DNA of 64,000 nucleotides from an uncultured Prevotella sp. (GTDB lineage: Bacteria > Bacteroidota > Bacteroidia > Bacteroidales > Bacteroidaceae): assembly GCA_946405145.1 (NCBI GenBank), contig CAMJGE010000004.1, positions 1 to 64,000 on the forward strand. The letters run 5' to 3'. Each line of letters starts with the position of its first letter. Positions within the stretch are counted from its first letter, which is position 1. This document shows positions 8,140-17,112 of the stretch, in pieces. The position numbers were made by a program, and so were the translations under genes. The notes below the pieces were generated by a model, which saw only the letters and a list, made by a program, of their open reading frames with translations, was not told the origin of the DNA and did not search any database.

Positions 8140-9624
8140 TTATTGTATATCATGGAAATTGGCAGGCACCTCCTCAAACTTCGGCAGATTGGCCAGATAA
8201 GCCTTACCAGCCTCAGCACTGATGGTACGATCGTTCAGACTGCATTCCTGGATTTCGCCAGCCACCGACAGAGCCGTGAAGTAACCGATACGCATGCCGT
8301 TCTTGATGGCATAGATCTCAGTATATATGGAAGGTCCGCCAGCAGAACCTGACAAGCGGAGATAGCTCACATCACCCTTCATGGCCTTGCTGGGCTTCAA
8401 CTTAGAAGTCTCAACGGCAATCAGCTTGTACTGACCATTCTTCTTCAGGAAAAAAGCGCCGTCAGCATCATCCTTGTCGCGCAGCCATATCCACTCGTTC
8501 TCATAATCGAGATAGCAATGGGCATACTTGGCAAACTTCACATCCTGACGCTCATGGGGATCATCAGCCACATAGAGCTTCTGCATCTCTGCGATCTCAC
8601 TCTTCCACACACAAGGCTCTTCATCAACCAACACCTGATAGATCTCATACTCATGTTCAATCAGCTTGCCATCGCGCAGATAGATCATACCTACGCAGAA
8701 ACTCTCCGGGGCACCATGGGCATAACAGAGTTCCAACCCCTTCGGGCCCTCGAAGGCTGCTACGATATCGTTGGGGATATAACCCTCGGCATCAGCATTC
8801 CAAGTAGAGCCATACTCAGGTGAGTAATAACCCAGCTTCTCCAGCTTGTAGATCTTGCCGCTATCCACCAGCAACTCAAGGGCAAGGGCAGACTTGCGGT
8901 CTGCATCATACGGATCCTTAGGTGCGTTCTTATACTCTCCCTCAAACTCCACAGTGCCGTGGATATAACGGTTATCGATGATGCTGAGCTTCTGAGAGGC
9001 ATTGACCTTCATACCATATTCCTTCTCCAGCTGCTTGACGATCTCTGCAGGCATCTTGGGATAATCATAGTTCACAGCACACGACTGGAGCGACAGATGC
9101 CTGCGTGATTTTAGATAGCTGTCGGTGACGATGGCAGAACCCCAACGTGGATCTTCATCCTCCTTCTTTTGACCTGCAAAGGCGAAACGTGAACAGAGGG
9201 AAGGAATTCCCATAATAGCATGGATCTGACTTGTTGTGGGCGTGTTGCCGTCAGGATCCTTCAGCACCTCATCGATATACTTCAGCTTGATGATTTTGTC
9301 GCCAGCAATCATGTTGGTATATGAAGAGGCATTACGGCGGAACATCTCCTGGAGTTCCCAACGCTTGTGATAGTCGTCAAAGTATTCTGAATTATCCTCG
9401 GTCTTCTTCGGCTCTTCCACGTCAGTCCAATAGAGCATCTGCATATACTTACCATCCCCACCTATTAGGAACATGGGTAAAGGCGTGGTGTCATTCTCCT
9501 CAATGATACTGTCAATCAGTGCCTTCAGCGAATCTTTGTGATCAGCAGGAGCCGTCTGCCCTTTGTTCTTGCAACTGACCATCACCGCCATTACGCAAAT
9601 GGCTGCAAGCAAAAGCTTCTTCAT
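8140..9624 (-). CDS. Uncharacterised large lipoprotein
   Basis: I do not recognise a family. About 494 residues from the ATG at 9622-9624, which gives a clean lipoprotein signal (MKKLLLAAICVMAVMVSCKN, lipid-modified Cys at about 18); an ATG 12 nt upstream is also possible but would overlap the previous gene. The mature part is acidic, rich in Tyr, Asp and Lys, with several short blocks separated by loops and no repeats or catalytic motif I can name. Likely anchored in the inner leaflet of the outer membrane. Sixth gene of a run that begins with the TMEM43-family gene; the preceding gene stops at 9626, one base before this start. Confidence 0.75.
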   Translation of the reverse strand: MKKLLLAAICVMAVMVSCKNKGQTAPADHKDSLKALIDSIIEENDTTPLPMFLIGGDGKYMQMLYWTDVEEPKKTEDNSEYFDDYHKRWELQEMFRRNASSYTNMIAGDKIIKLKYIDEVLKDPDGNTPTTSQIHAIMGIPSLCSRFAFAGQKKEDEDPRWGSAIVTDSYLKSRRHLSLQSCAVNYDYPKMPAEIVKQLEKEYGMKVNASQKLSIIDNRYIHGTVEFEGEYKNAPKDPYDADRKSALALELLVDSGKIYKLEKLGYYSPEYGSTWNADAEGYIPNDIVAAFEGPKGLELCYAHGAPESFCVGMIYLRDGKLIEHEYEIYQVLVDEEPCVWKSEIAEMQKLYVADDPHERQDVKFAKYAHCYLDYENEWIWLRDKDDADGAFFLKKNGQYKLIAVETSKLKPSKAMKGDVSYLRLSGSAGGPSIYTEIYAIKNGMRIGYFTALSVAGEIQECSLNDRTISAEAGKAYLANLPKFEEVPANFHDIQ

Positions 9625-9625
9625 A

Positions 9626-10279
9626 TCATTCTGCATATTGGTTCAAATCAGGTTCTTGATGCTGTTTCTGCTGGCGTTCCTTCTGCTTAGTGATGATATA
9701 GGTATGAAAATAGTCTTTCTCACCATCTTTTCTGTCGGGTGAGAGAAAATCATCCACATACCAGTCGCCACGCTCAAAGTAGAGTCCAAGCACGATGGTA
9801 TAGTCATTGCCATAATTCTTGCCATAGACTTCTGCGAAAGCCGTAGAGTCGGTAATCTGGTCGATTCTGCCTACCTCGGAAGTGAAGTTGTTATCATCCT
9901 GCGAGTTCGTCCAGTGGTCGTAGTCGAGCACAATATCATCATCACCGGCAGCCTCCATCGCTTCTTTATATAAGGCCTGATAGCGTAAAGAGCAATAGGC
10001 ACTGTCAAGATTAACGTGCTTCATCAGTCTCACGCCCGTTGAATCGTACTTGGGGTTCTTATAGCAGGCATACATTGCATCTACTCGCTGACGGATATAG
10101 TCAGCTGTATGCTTGCCGTCATCAGCAAGTGTAACAGAATCCGTTACGAGAGAATCAACCTCATTCACCATGCCAGGGCCGTCAACGATCTGGTCTTGAA
10201 GATACTTATAGCCCCAGAATCCGCCTGCAACAACGACAACTGTAAGTACAGCTATGATTATAATAGTCATCTTCTTCAT
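9626..10279 (-). CDS. Uncharacterised membrane-anchored protein
   Basis: 217 residues: one N-terminal transmembrane helix (about 4-26) without a lipobox, then a periplasmic domain. The blocks DYIRQRVDAMYACYKNP and LDYDHWTNSQD recall the general layout of small secreted ligand-binding or DUF3828-like domains, but I cannot assign one with certainty. It ends in a Gln/Lys-rich tail. The ATG overlaps the stop of the gene upstream in an ATGA junction (10276-10279), so the two are translationally coupled. Part of the TMEM43-containing run. Confidence 0.7.
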   Translation of the reverse strand: MKKMTIIIIAVLTVVVVAGGFWGYKYLQDQIVDGPGMVNEVDSLVTDSVTLADDGKHTADYIRQRVDAMYACYKNPKYDSTGVRLMKHVNLDSAYCSLRYQALYKEAMEAAGDDDIVLDYDHWTNSQDDNNFTSEVGRIDQITDSTAFAEVYGKNYGNDYTIVLGLYFERGDWYVDDFLSPDRKDGEKDYFHTYIITKQKERQQKQHQEPDLNQYAE

Positions 10280-11484
10280 TTGCTCTCGGAGATAAATTTA
10301 GTTCCATTCCAAGTCAGGCGCTTCTCGAGTTTACCTGCTGGGATGTGATAAGTAAATACTATGGTCTTTCCCTGACGGGGTAATGCGTGGGTGACAGCAT
10401 AGGTGCTTGGAGGCGTGACTAACTCTCCGGCAAGATCATCCAGCGAAACGGGTATCATCCGGCGCGTGGCATTGTCGTAAAGGAAGAATGATAGACCTGT
10501 ATATTGACCCGTTGTGGCTTTGCCATCCAGATACAGGTCGTTGCTCATTGCCACCAGCTTATGCTTCTTGTCGGCATGGTTCCAGAAGCAGCACTCGATG
10601 ATCATGCGGTTCTTCTCTTCTGACTCCGACTCATAAGCCATATAGCCGTTGGGGGTATCAACGGTGATTGATTCGCCAGGAATCAGTTTCATGCCATTGA
10701 GATACATCTCCCAGCTATCTTTCATACCACTCAATGACTCGCCGATATCTTCTGGTGAGAGAATTGCCGACACAAAGTCCTTGATATTGGGTGCAGCACC
10801 CTTGTACTCGACTTTGATACTATAATCAGCGGTATTGTCGATTTCAAGTGGTTCTGACTTGGCAAAGACTGGCTTCATACCATTCCACGTAAAAGTATGC
10901 TTCATGGGAGCATCATTGCCCCACTCTTCCACAATCACATCCTTACCCACCTTTGGCAACCTGCAGAACACCTGGGTGAATTCCTTCTTGTCACCCCATC
11001 GATAGCCTTTCAGGATGTCTGGCTCTGGCGTCAGCGTCTTCTTTGCTGGATCGTAATCGTAGAAGCAGACGATCTCCAGACAAGGGTCTGTAGGCTTACC
11101 CAGACGAATAGCCAACAGCTTGTGGCCGTTACTTCTGTTCCAGTAGCAAGCTGACATATACTCGCCATCGGTACCAGCATCGTTAACCTCTACATAACCA
11201 TTCTTTGCATCAACGGTAACGATCAGTTCCGTCTCCTTATCCAGAACTTCCTTGGAGAGTCCTTTTTCCATCGTATGACACGCAGCTCCCACCATCCAGG
11301 TTGGCCATGTGCTGTTGAAGCTGTCCAGCATAATACCAATACTGCCGTTAATGACATGATCGATGGTCTTAGTTTTCCAACCTTTGTCGATTACCTCAAG
11401 GGGACACGACTCGAAATGTCGGTCTTGTGCCATTGCAGCCATCACTAATACAAGCATGACGACTGTGAGAATTGTTCTCTTCAT
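10276..11484 (-). CDS. Uncharacterised secreted protein with an internal duplication
   Basis: 402 residues with a signal peptide (1-19, cleaved after AMA). The mature part holds two related halves: about 30-205 and about 220-400. Each contains a NGY(V/M) segment, then a CCFWNHADKKHKL or ACYWNRSNGHKLL block, then a strand with FYDYD or FLYDN and a final LP-x-x-GK...F/TWNG(T/M)K closing motif. So it is a two-domain tandem repeat, probably a beta-rich periplasmic or surface protein. No enzyme motif is visible. It lies 22 nt downstream of the AAA+ ATPase gene and overlaps the next gene by an ATGA. Confidence 0.7.
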   Translation of the reverse strand: MKRTILTVVMLVLVMAAMAQDRHFESCPLEVIDKGWKTKTIDHVINGSIGIMLDSFNSTWPTWMVGAACHTMEKGLSKEVLDKETELIVTVDAKNGYVEVNDAGTDGEYMSACYWNRSNGHKLLAIRLGKPTDPCLEIVCFYDYDPAKKTLTPEPDILKGYRWGDKKEFTQVFCRLPKVGKDVIVEEWGNDAPMKHTFTWNGMKPVFAKSEPLEIDNTADYSIKVEYKGAAPNIKDFVSAILSPEDIGESLSGMKDSWEMYLNGMKLIPGESITVDTPNGYMAYESESEEKNRMIIECCFWNHADKKHKLVAMSNDLYLDGKATTGQYTGLSFFLYDNATRRMIPVSLDDLAGELVTPPSTYAVTHALPRQGKTIVFTYHIPAGKLEKRLTWNGTKFISESK

Positions 11485-11506
11485 ATACCTAATTATAGAT
11501 GTTTTA

Positions 11507-12541
11507 CTATTGTTCTATACGAGATCTCACGGAGAAGCCTTCCTTCAGGTCTTCAACAGTGAGTTCTGTTAGTTGTTTCTTACTCAGATTCGACTGGCTG
11601 GCTAGTCGGTTAGCCTGCTGCTGAATGCTCTTCTCAAAGACATTTCTCGCATAACGGGCATTACCGAAATTGCGGTCCTTATGCTCCACAACATAATCGA
11701 AGCGTTCCTTCAGATACTCCTCTGCACCATCGGCAAGGGTGTATTGGTTTTTCTTCATATACATCTTAAAGATCTCCGACAACTCCTTACCAGAATAGTC
11801 CGGGAAGTCGATATAACGGTTGAAACGTGACTGCAAGCCAGGATTGGAGTCGATGAAACGCTGCATCTCGTCTTTATAGCCTGCGATGATCACCACCAGA
11901 CGATCACGATGATCCTCCATACGTTTCAAGAGGGTGGCGATGGCTTCCTGGCCATAGTCGCTGCCATTTCCGCTTTCAGGAACCAATGAATAAGCCTCAT
12001 CGATGAAGAGCACACCATCAAGGGCCTGCTGGATAACGGTATCCGTCTTCATGGCTGTCTGTCCCATATACTTGGCAACAAGTCCGCCTCGATCAGTCTC
12101 TACCGTATGTCCTCTCTTCAGCACGCCCAGATCTTTGTAGATACGTCCGACGATACGAGCTACCGTTGTCTTACCAGTACCTGGAGAGCCATAGAACACA
12201 AGGTGATAAGACACCTTGGCTGTCTTCAGTCCCTTAGCCTCGCGCTGTTTCTGAAGCTTCACGAAGTTAGCCAGCGAGCGCACTTCCTTCTTCACGCTCT
12301 CCAGGCCGATGAGCTCATCCAACTCCTTATACGGATCTCCCTCGAGCGGTTCGTTCACAACGACAGAGTCTTTCTTCTCCACCTGTTCAGTCTTTGGTGT
12401 TGACTCATCAGCTGTCTCACTACTCTCTTCATCATCGACAAAGATACCAATAATTATCAAGATGATAAAGGAGCCTACCGTCAGACAGCCACAGCCTTTG
12501 AAGAACTTACCTGCTATCTCTTTCAAATTGTCCAAATCCAT
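11507..12541 (-). CDS. Membrane-tethered AAA+ ATPase of the CbxX/SpoVK type
   Basis: 344 residues. One transmembrane helix at about 19-35, an acidic Ser/Thr-rich linker to about 65, then a CbxX-type AAA+ module: Walker A GSPGTGKT (118-125), Walker B VLFIDEAY (177-184), sensor-1 region IIAGYKDEM (218-226) and arginine finger in GLQSRFNR (235-242). CbxX-family ATPases form hexamers that thread or remodel partner proteins (rubisco activase, ESX EccA, SpoVK). The catalytic part should face the cytoplasm. All catalytic residues are present. Flanked by envelope proteins in the same run, which suggests it remodels a membrane protein, perhaps TMEM43. Partner is inferred. Confidence 0.85.
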   Translation of the reverse strand: MDLDNLKEIAGKFFKGCGCLTVGSFIILIIIGIFVDDEESSETADESTPKTEQVEKKDSVVVNEPLEGDPYKELDELIGLESVKKEVRSLANFVKLQKQREAKGLKTAKVSYHLVFYGSPGTGKTTVARIVGRIYKDLGVLKRGHTVETDRGGLVAKYMGQTAMKTDTVIQQALDGVLFIDEAYSLVPESGNGSDYGQEAIATLLKRMEDHRDRLVVIIAGYKDEMQRFIDSNPGLQSRFNRYIDFPDYSGKELSEIFKMYMKKNQYTLADGAEEYLKERFDYVVEHKDRNFGNARYARNVFEKSIQQQANRLASQSNLSKKQLTELTVEDLKEGFSVRSRIEQ

Positions 12542-12556
12542 ACCACACTTCTGTTA

Positions 12557-14176
12557 TTATTTAGGACCAAGTCCACGAGCCTGAATATTCGGATCGAGTG
12601 GATTATCGTTAAACACGGTCTTCTGACCTATCTGCTCACACATATTCATCGAGCCAAGTTTCTCTGATGGATGATAGATCTGACATCCCATCAGATAGAA
12701 TTTGTTCTTGAGATTGAAAAGTGGAGAATCACCCCAATTGGCAAAGAATCGGCAGTCATCAAAGACCAGTCCTTCTACATTCCATCCTTCTACCAAATCG
12801 TACTCGCGATTGCTGAAGAAGTCGCACTTATTAAACTTGACAGCCACACAATCTCTCATATTCATGATGCCATAGGTGCAATCGTGAACGTTGGAGTTCA
12901 TCAGGCTGAAATCAGAAGTCCCTATCAGATCGAGCCCATAAGTACCACAACCATAGAGATCGCAATCTGATACCAGGATCATCCTGCCACCCCTGACACC
13001 AATCACGCCACCAGAGCAGTAGCCTCCTTCCGTGTGGCCAATGGTAAGATTCCTCACCTCACAATTCTCGCAGTTGACGAAGTAGATACAATAGGAGTAA
13101 CGTGGATCGACCTCGATACTCGCATTCTGCTCGCCCTTGATGATCAGGTTCTTCATGTTCAACAGGGCCAGCTGCTGTCCGTCAGACTCCGACTCACTCA
13201 CCACCAGTGGTTCCTTGCTGGCTATTTCATAAGCCATTTCACACCATCTGCGACCAGGCTGATTACGGAACTTCTCTTCTTGTTCCAACACACGAGAGAG
13301 GTTCAGATGCGCATCAGCGGCAACCACCACTGTACGATTGCTACCTAAGGCTGCAAGAAACTCATCTTCGTTGGTGACGCTGTAATAAGCCATGCCATCT
13401 ACCTCATCAGGTCCTCGTCCATCATCATCAAGACCACCAGGGAAACTTCCTTTACCATTAACCAGATCGCGCAACTCCTGATTATAGGCAGGATCACTCA
13501 TATCCATATAGCCACGTTCATTATCTGGCACAGTCTCCTCTGTCTTGATCATCTGCACGTTAGTCTGCTCGATGATATTGAGTTTGATTGTCTTGTTGTC
13601 TGCCACAGGCTTATACCACTTCTGTTTGCCGAAATGCTCCTGCAGATCCTTTGACTGGAACTTCCAGCCACGACGCGCCAGGATCTCATTACGCATCAGG
13701 CGCAACTCATCCTTTGAAAAACGACTCAGATAGGTGGTATTGAGCAGCATACCTGTGATAATATCACTCACAGGCTGTTTCTCTGCCCATTCCTCCTGCC
13801 CTTTGCAGTTCTCCAGATTATCGGGTGTAAGTACCAGCACCTCTGCTGCATCACCATTAGGTCTGCGAACCACGAGGAAATTCATACCATCCTGACGGAT
13901 ATGCTGGACACGCCATCCAAACTCACCACGAACTGGAGGGGTATCCTCTGCCTGACGACTCGGGATAATCTTATATTGACCTGGCTTATCCCCATCTTTC
14001 TCAATGGTCAGTTCACTGTAGTCAGAGCCTTGGAAATAGACGACACCACCCATACGAACCGTTGCCGTAAAGAGCACACTGCCGCTCCACCACTTGGAAT
14101 CGTTACGAATTTCCTGTGCCTGCGCACTACCAAGAGCGCACAGGCATAGGGTTATCATAAATAACAGTTTCTTCAT
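12557..14176 (-). CDS. Secreted YARHG-domain, right-handed beta-helix protein
   Basis: 539 residues with signal peptide 1-20. An N-terminal beta domain (about 30-130) precedes a YARHG domain at about 150-195 (LRLMRNEILARRGWKF, then W-Y-K-P), an extracellular domain known from many bacterial surface proteins. From about 270 comes a right-handed parallel beta-helix made of coils such as NLIIKGEQNASIEV, NCEVRNLTIGH and DCAVKF-like turns, with NosD/pectate-lyase-style stacking. No catalytic acid cluster of a polysaccharide lyase is obvious, so binding is likelier than cleavage. The ATG overlaps the TMEM43 stop (ATGA, 14173-14176); the AAA+ gene follows after 15 nt. Confidence 0.82.
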   Translation of the reverse strand: MKKLLFMITLCLCALGSAQAQEIRNDSKWWSGSVLFTATVRMGGVVYFQGSDYSELTIEKDGDKPGQYKIIPSRQAEDTPPVRGEFGWRVQHIRQDGMNFLVVRRPNGDAAEVLVLTPDNLENCKGQEEWAEKQPVSDIITGMLLNTTYLSRFSKDELRLMRNEILARRGWKFQSKDLQEHFGKQKWYKPVADNKTIKLNIIEQTNVQMIKTEETVPDNERGYMDMSDPAYNQELRDLVNGKGSFPGGLDDDGRGPDEVDGMAYYSVTNEDEFLAALGSNRTVVVAADAHLNLSRVLEQEEKFRNQPGRRWCEMAYEIASKEPLVVSESESDGQQLALLNMKNLIIKGEQNASIEVDPRYSYCIYFVNCENCEVRNLTIGHTEGGYCSGGVIGVRGGRMILVSDCDLYGCGTYGLDLIGTSDFSLMNSNVHDCTYGIMNMRDCVAVKFNKCDFFSNREYDLVEGWNVEGLVFDDCRFFANWGDSPLFNLKNKFYLMGCQIYHPSEKLGSMNMCEQIGQKTVFNDNPLDPNIQARGLGPK

Positions 14177-15582
14177 ACAGATTCTGGCGTTTGAGTCATA
14201 TTCTTATTGCGGGCATTAGCTGCCAACTCCTTCAACTTATCCTTTCCCTTGAAAGCAAATACCCAGATGAGGAAACCTGCCAAAGCCAGGAGACAGATAG
14301 CAAGAACCGGACGATAGAACAACCATGCTATGGCAATGATGATCAGAGACCATACAATACCTACAATCGTGCAGACAACGCCAACACCCCATCCGAAGAT
14401 ACCAGCGACGAAAGGCACCACCTTCAGGAGGGTCTCGATGAAGCCGAAGATACCCTTCAGACCAACAATCACCAGCAGTATACCAACAATGCGGAAGATC
14501 CACAGCAGCACATTGTTAGCCTCTTTCTCGGCATCGATGATTTCATCACCGCTCTTCTTACCCATTACAAGTGTCTGGAAGCGCTTGCCGTTCTTGGCCT
14601 TATAAGGCTTAAAGCTGTCACCATCGACAACAGCCATCACTGTCACCTTGGCAGGAACCACCTTTTCGAAGGTGATACGTACATCGCCCACCTCAGGAAC
14701 ACCAGGCACACGTCCGAAGTAAAGCACGTTGCTGGCCTGATGAATATATTTCAAGTCCTTTTTGTTTTCTGCATTCGCCATTGCCTTGTTGATAGAGTCG
14801 TTGACAGCCTGCAGAGAATCGAGCATAGCCTTCACAGAATCAGGAAGCAAGGCTTTTACGGAGTCAGGAATGGCAGTCTGCTGTGCTGGTTGCTGAGCTG
14901 CAGGCTGCTGGTTGCTCTTCTGCACGCCATAGAACCGCTCATAGGCTGTCTGTGCACTCTTATCCAACTGTTTCAGCAGGTCTTCTGCCATCGCCAGTTC
15001 CAGTCCTTCGCCTGAAGATATATGATGGATCAGACTCTCTGTCAACTTATACGCACCCCAAGACACATTCTCTGCATACTGCTCTGTATCCTCATAGGTT
15101 GCCAGCACCGTATTCTTATTCTGATAGGCAGGATCCTTGAACCTGGCTGACTCTATAGGACTATCCACCCACTCCTTACTATAAGTATAGGTTGTGGTAG
15201 TCACTTCCTTACCACCCAGTTTATCCTCACTCTTCTCCTGTTCATGCTCCACCCATTGGTAGTACTCAACAGTACGCTTGAGTGCGATTGCCTTGGCACC
15301 AATACCAAAATCGGCATCAGTCAGCGAATCCTCTGTAGTAGCCATAGCGGTACCACAGATCAGCTCACCTTCCAAAGAAGCATCCTTCTTGTTAGGGTTC
15401 TCCATCTCCACATAGGCATTTCCTGCCTCTTCGAGCATCTTTTCTGTCTTCACAGCACGACCTTCGTTCCACCACAGCAGAGCTGTACCTGCAATAAACA
15501 GAAGAAAACCTGTGCCTATTGCCCTAAATGAGTTACCTACTCGGGTACCATAACCCGTCGTTGTTACTTCTTGATAAGCCAT
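14173..15582 (-). CDS. TMEM43 (LUMA)-family membrane protein
   Basis: 469 residues with the architecture of the TMEM43 family, known from animals and scattered bacteria. One N-terminal helix (about 20-38) is followed directly by the family's NEGRAVKT signature (39-46), then a large extra-cytoplasmic domain (to about 355) containing a Gln/Ala/Pro-rich stretch near 225-250, and three or four close-packed helices at about 358-444 before a charged cytoplasmic tail. Function in bacteria is not established; the animal protein sits in ER and nuclear membranes. First gene of a seven-gene run. No promoter is obvious in the 73 bp before it, where an Lrp-type regulator gene ends. Confidence 0.85.
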   Translation of the reverse strand: MAYQEVTTTGYGTRVGNSFRAIGTGFLLFIAGTALLWWNEGRAVKTEKMLEEAGNAYVEMENPNKKDASLEGELICGTAMATTEDSLTDADFGIGAKAIALKRTVEYYQWVEHEQEKSEDKLGGKEVTTTTYTYSKEWVDSPIESARFKDPAYQNKNTVLATYEDTEQYAENVSWGAYKLTESLIHHISSGEGLELAMAEDLLKQLDKSAQTAYERFYGVQKSNQQPAAQQPAQQTAIPDSVKALLPDSVKAMLDSLQAVNDSINKAMANAENKKDLKYIHQASNVLYFGRVPGVPEVGDVRITFEKVVPAKVTVMAVVDGDSFKPYKAKNGKRFQTLVMGKKSGDEIIDAEKEANNVLLWIFRIVGILLVIVGLKGIFGFIETLLKVVPFVAGIFGWGVGVVCTIVGIVWSLIIIAIAWLFYRPVLAICLLALAGFLIWVFAFKGKDKLKELAANARNKNMTQTPESV

Positions 15583-15655
15583 AATGATTAATTTAAACGG
15601 TTATTTTATTTAGTAATGATTGTCGCATTATTGGTTTTAGCGGTAAAACTTGATC

Positions 15656-16138
15656 TTAATCTTCCTCATCCTTCTCTGTCAATATGGCCTCTACCGGTAA
15701 TTGTCGGCTGATGGCTGAATGGAAGGATATCAGCGTCTGGCTGCTTGCCAATCCCAGCGGCTGCAGCTGGTCGTGAATGATCGTGAGCAGATGGTGATTG
15801 TTCAAGGCATACAGTTTGATAAACATATCAAAGTTACCTGTTGTATAATGGCACTCCACCACTTCAGGGATCTCCTTCAATTTCTCAACCACCTCATCAA
15901 AAGAGCCTGGGTCTTTCAGGTTCAGACCAATATAGGCACAGGTCTCATAGCCGATTTTCTCAGGATCGATGAGGAACTGTGAGCCTTTCAGCACACCCAT
16001 GGCAGTTAGCTTCTGGATACGCTGATGGATGGCAGCACCACTGACATTGCAGGCACGCGCCACCTCCAGGAAAGCCACACGGGCGTCTTCTGCTATCATG
16101 CGAAGTATCTGTTTGTCGAGTTTATCTATCTTACTCAT
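15656..16138 (-). CDS. Lrp/AsnC-family transcriptional regulator
   Basis: 160 residues. N-terminal winged helix-turn-helix at about 5-60 (LDKQILRMIAEDAR, VSGAAIHQRIQKL, GVLKG) and C-terminal RAM ligand-binding domain from about 70 (AYIGLNLKDPGSFDEVV, TGNFDMFIKLYA). Such proteins form octamers that respond to amino acids. Its start is 3 nt after the exbD stop, so it belongs to the exbBD transcript, and it is also the gene immediately upstream of the TMEM43 run. It could regulate either or both. Which amino acid it senses cannot be read from the sequence. Confidence 0.92.
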   Translation of the reverse strand: MSKIDKLDKQILRMIAEDARVAFLEVARACNVSGAAIHQRIQKLTAMGVLKGSQFLIDPEKIGYETCAYIGLNLKDPGSFDEVVEKLKEIPEVVECHYTTGNFDMFIKLYALNNHHLLTIIHDQLQPLGLASSQTLISFHSAISRQLPVEAILTEKDEED

Positions 16139-16141
16139 AGG

Positions 16142-16600
16142 TTAATCATTTTGTTTAAATTCCGTTGCACTATAATTGATTCTGAGGGCATACGACTGTT
16201 GCAAGGCTTGTTTCACATCATTGATCACACCCATAGGGGTTTGGCGATCAGCCCTCAGACTAACCGTCAGCTTTTCTGCATTCTCAGGCGACATACCACT
16301 TCGGATTTCCTCGATACGGGCTGGGATAGCATCAGGTTCTATCAGGTCACCATTCAACTGTACGGCCCATTCACTATGAAACTGTCCGATATAGATATTC
16401 ACTACCGATGCCTTATTGGCCAGTTTCTGAACACCTGAACCCTGAGGTACCTGCAGCTTCACCTTCACCTCATCACTACGCATGTGGGTGACGATCATAA
16501 AGAAGAAGAGAACCGTGAAAATCAAATCAGGCATCGATGCCACATTCAGTGAAGGCACCTGTCGACGCTTGCGCTGGAACATACTCTGCATCGGCCTCAT
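16142..16600 (-). CDS. exbD: ExbD/TolR-family energy transducer (second copy)
   Basis: 152 residues: cytoplasmic basic start (RKRRQVPSLNVASMPDLIF), one transmembrane helix with the essential aspartate in SMPDLIFTVLFFFM, and a periplasmic domain. Together with ExbB it forms the proton-driven motor energising TonB-dependent import. Bacteroidetes often carry two consecutive exbD genes, as here. ATG overlaps the previous exbD stop (16597-16600). Followed after 3 nt by the Lrp gene. Confidence 0.9.
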   Translation of the reverse strand: MRPMQSMFQRKRRQVPSLNVASMPDLIFTVLFFFMIVTHMRSDEVKVKLQVPQGSGVQKLANKASVVNIYIGQFHSEWAVQLNGDLIEPDAIPARIEEIRSGMSPENAEKLTVSLRADRQTPMGVINDVKQALQQSYALRINYSATEFKQND

Positions 16601-17112
16601 CGCTCACCTCCTTTCAGATCTTCACTGATACGTTGGGGATAATATTCGTTGGCTACTGTCCGTTCTTCATTATTACAAGCCCGATAGTGCTTGCCGAAAT
16701 GCTTCTGGGCATAATCCTCACGCAGCGCAGCGTATGCACCCACGATGGCATTCTGCATCTGAAAATAAGCCTCATAGCTGGTCTGACGATCTGCCTTGAT
16801 TGCTACAACATGCCCTTCACGATTGACAGAGGCCATCGCCTGCACTTCTTCAGAAAGCTGCTTGGGAGTCATAACCTTGCCATTACACGTCAGCTGATTC
16901 TGTGCATCAAGTTCCACCTGTAACACACAATCCTTATTGATATCCGTCAGCTGTTCTTCTTGCTGAGGTGGTGGAGCCATCTGACGCAGCAATCCCTTCT
17001 CCGTATCCATCGATGATGTTACGAGGAAGAAAATCAACAGCATGAATGAGATATCTGCCGTTGATGTGGTATTCAGCTCCGGAATTTGCTGACGATAGCG
17101 CTTACGAAACAT
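16597..17112 (-). CDS. exbD: ExbD/TolR-family energy transducer (first copy)
   Basis: 171 residues from the ATG at 17110-17112. Basic start MFRKRYRQQIPELNTTSTAD, then the membrane helix with the motor aspartate (STADISFMLLIFFLV), then a periplasmic domain with a Pro/Gln-rich joint. The frame stays open further upstream, but the ExbD family begins at this methionine. The gene overlaps the preceding small membrane gene by 40 nt in a different frame, an unusually long overlap within this operon. Confidence 0.9.
   Translation of the reverse strand: MFRKRYRQQIPELNTTSTADISFMLLIFFLVTSSMDTEKGLLRQMAPPPQQEEQLTDINKDCVLQVELDAQNQLTCNGKVMTPKQLSEEVQAMASVNREGHVVAIKADRQTSYEAYFQMQNAIVGAYAALREDYAQKHFGKHYRACNNEERTVANEYYPQRISEDLKGGER

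Noticed and set aside
14191..15015. A 274-codon plus-strand frame
   Set aside because: Antisense to the TMEM43-family gene; biased composition and no recognisable protein.
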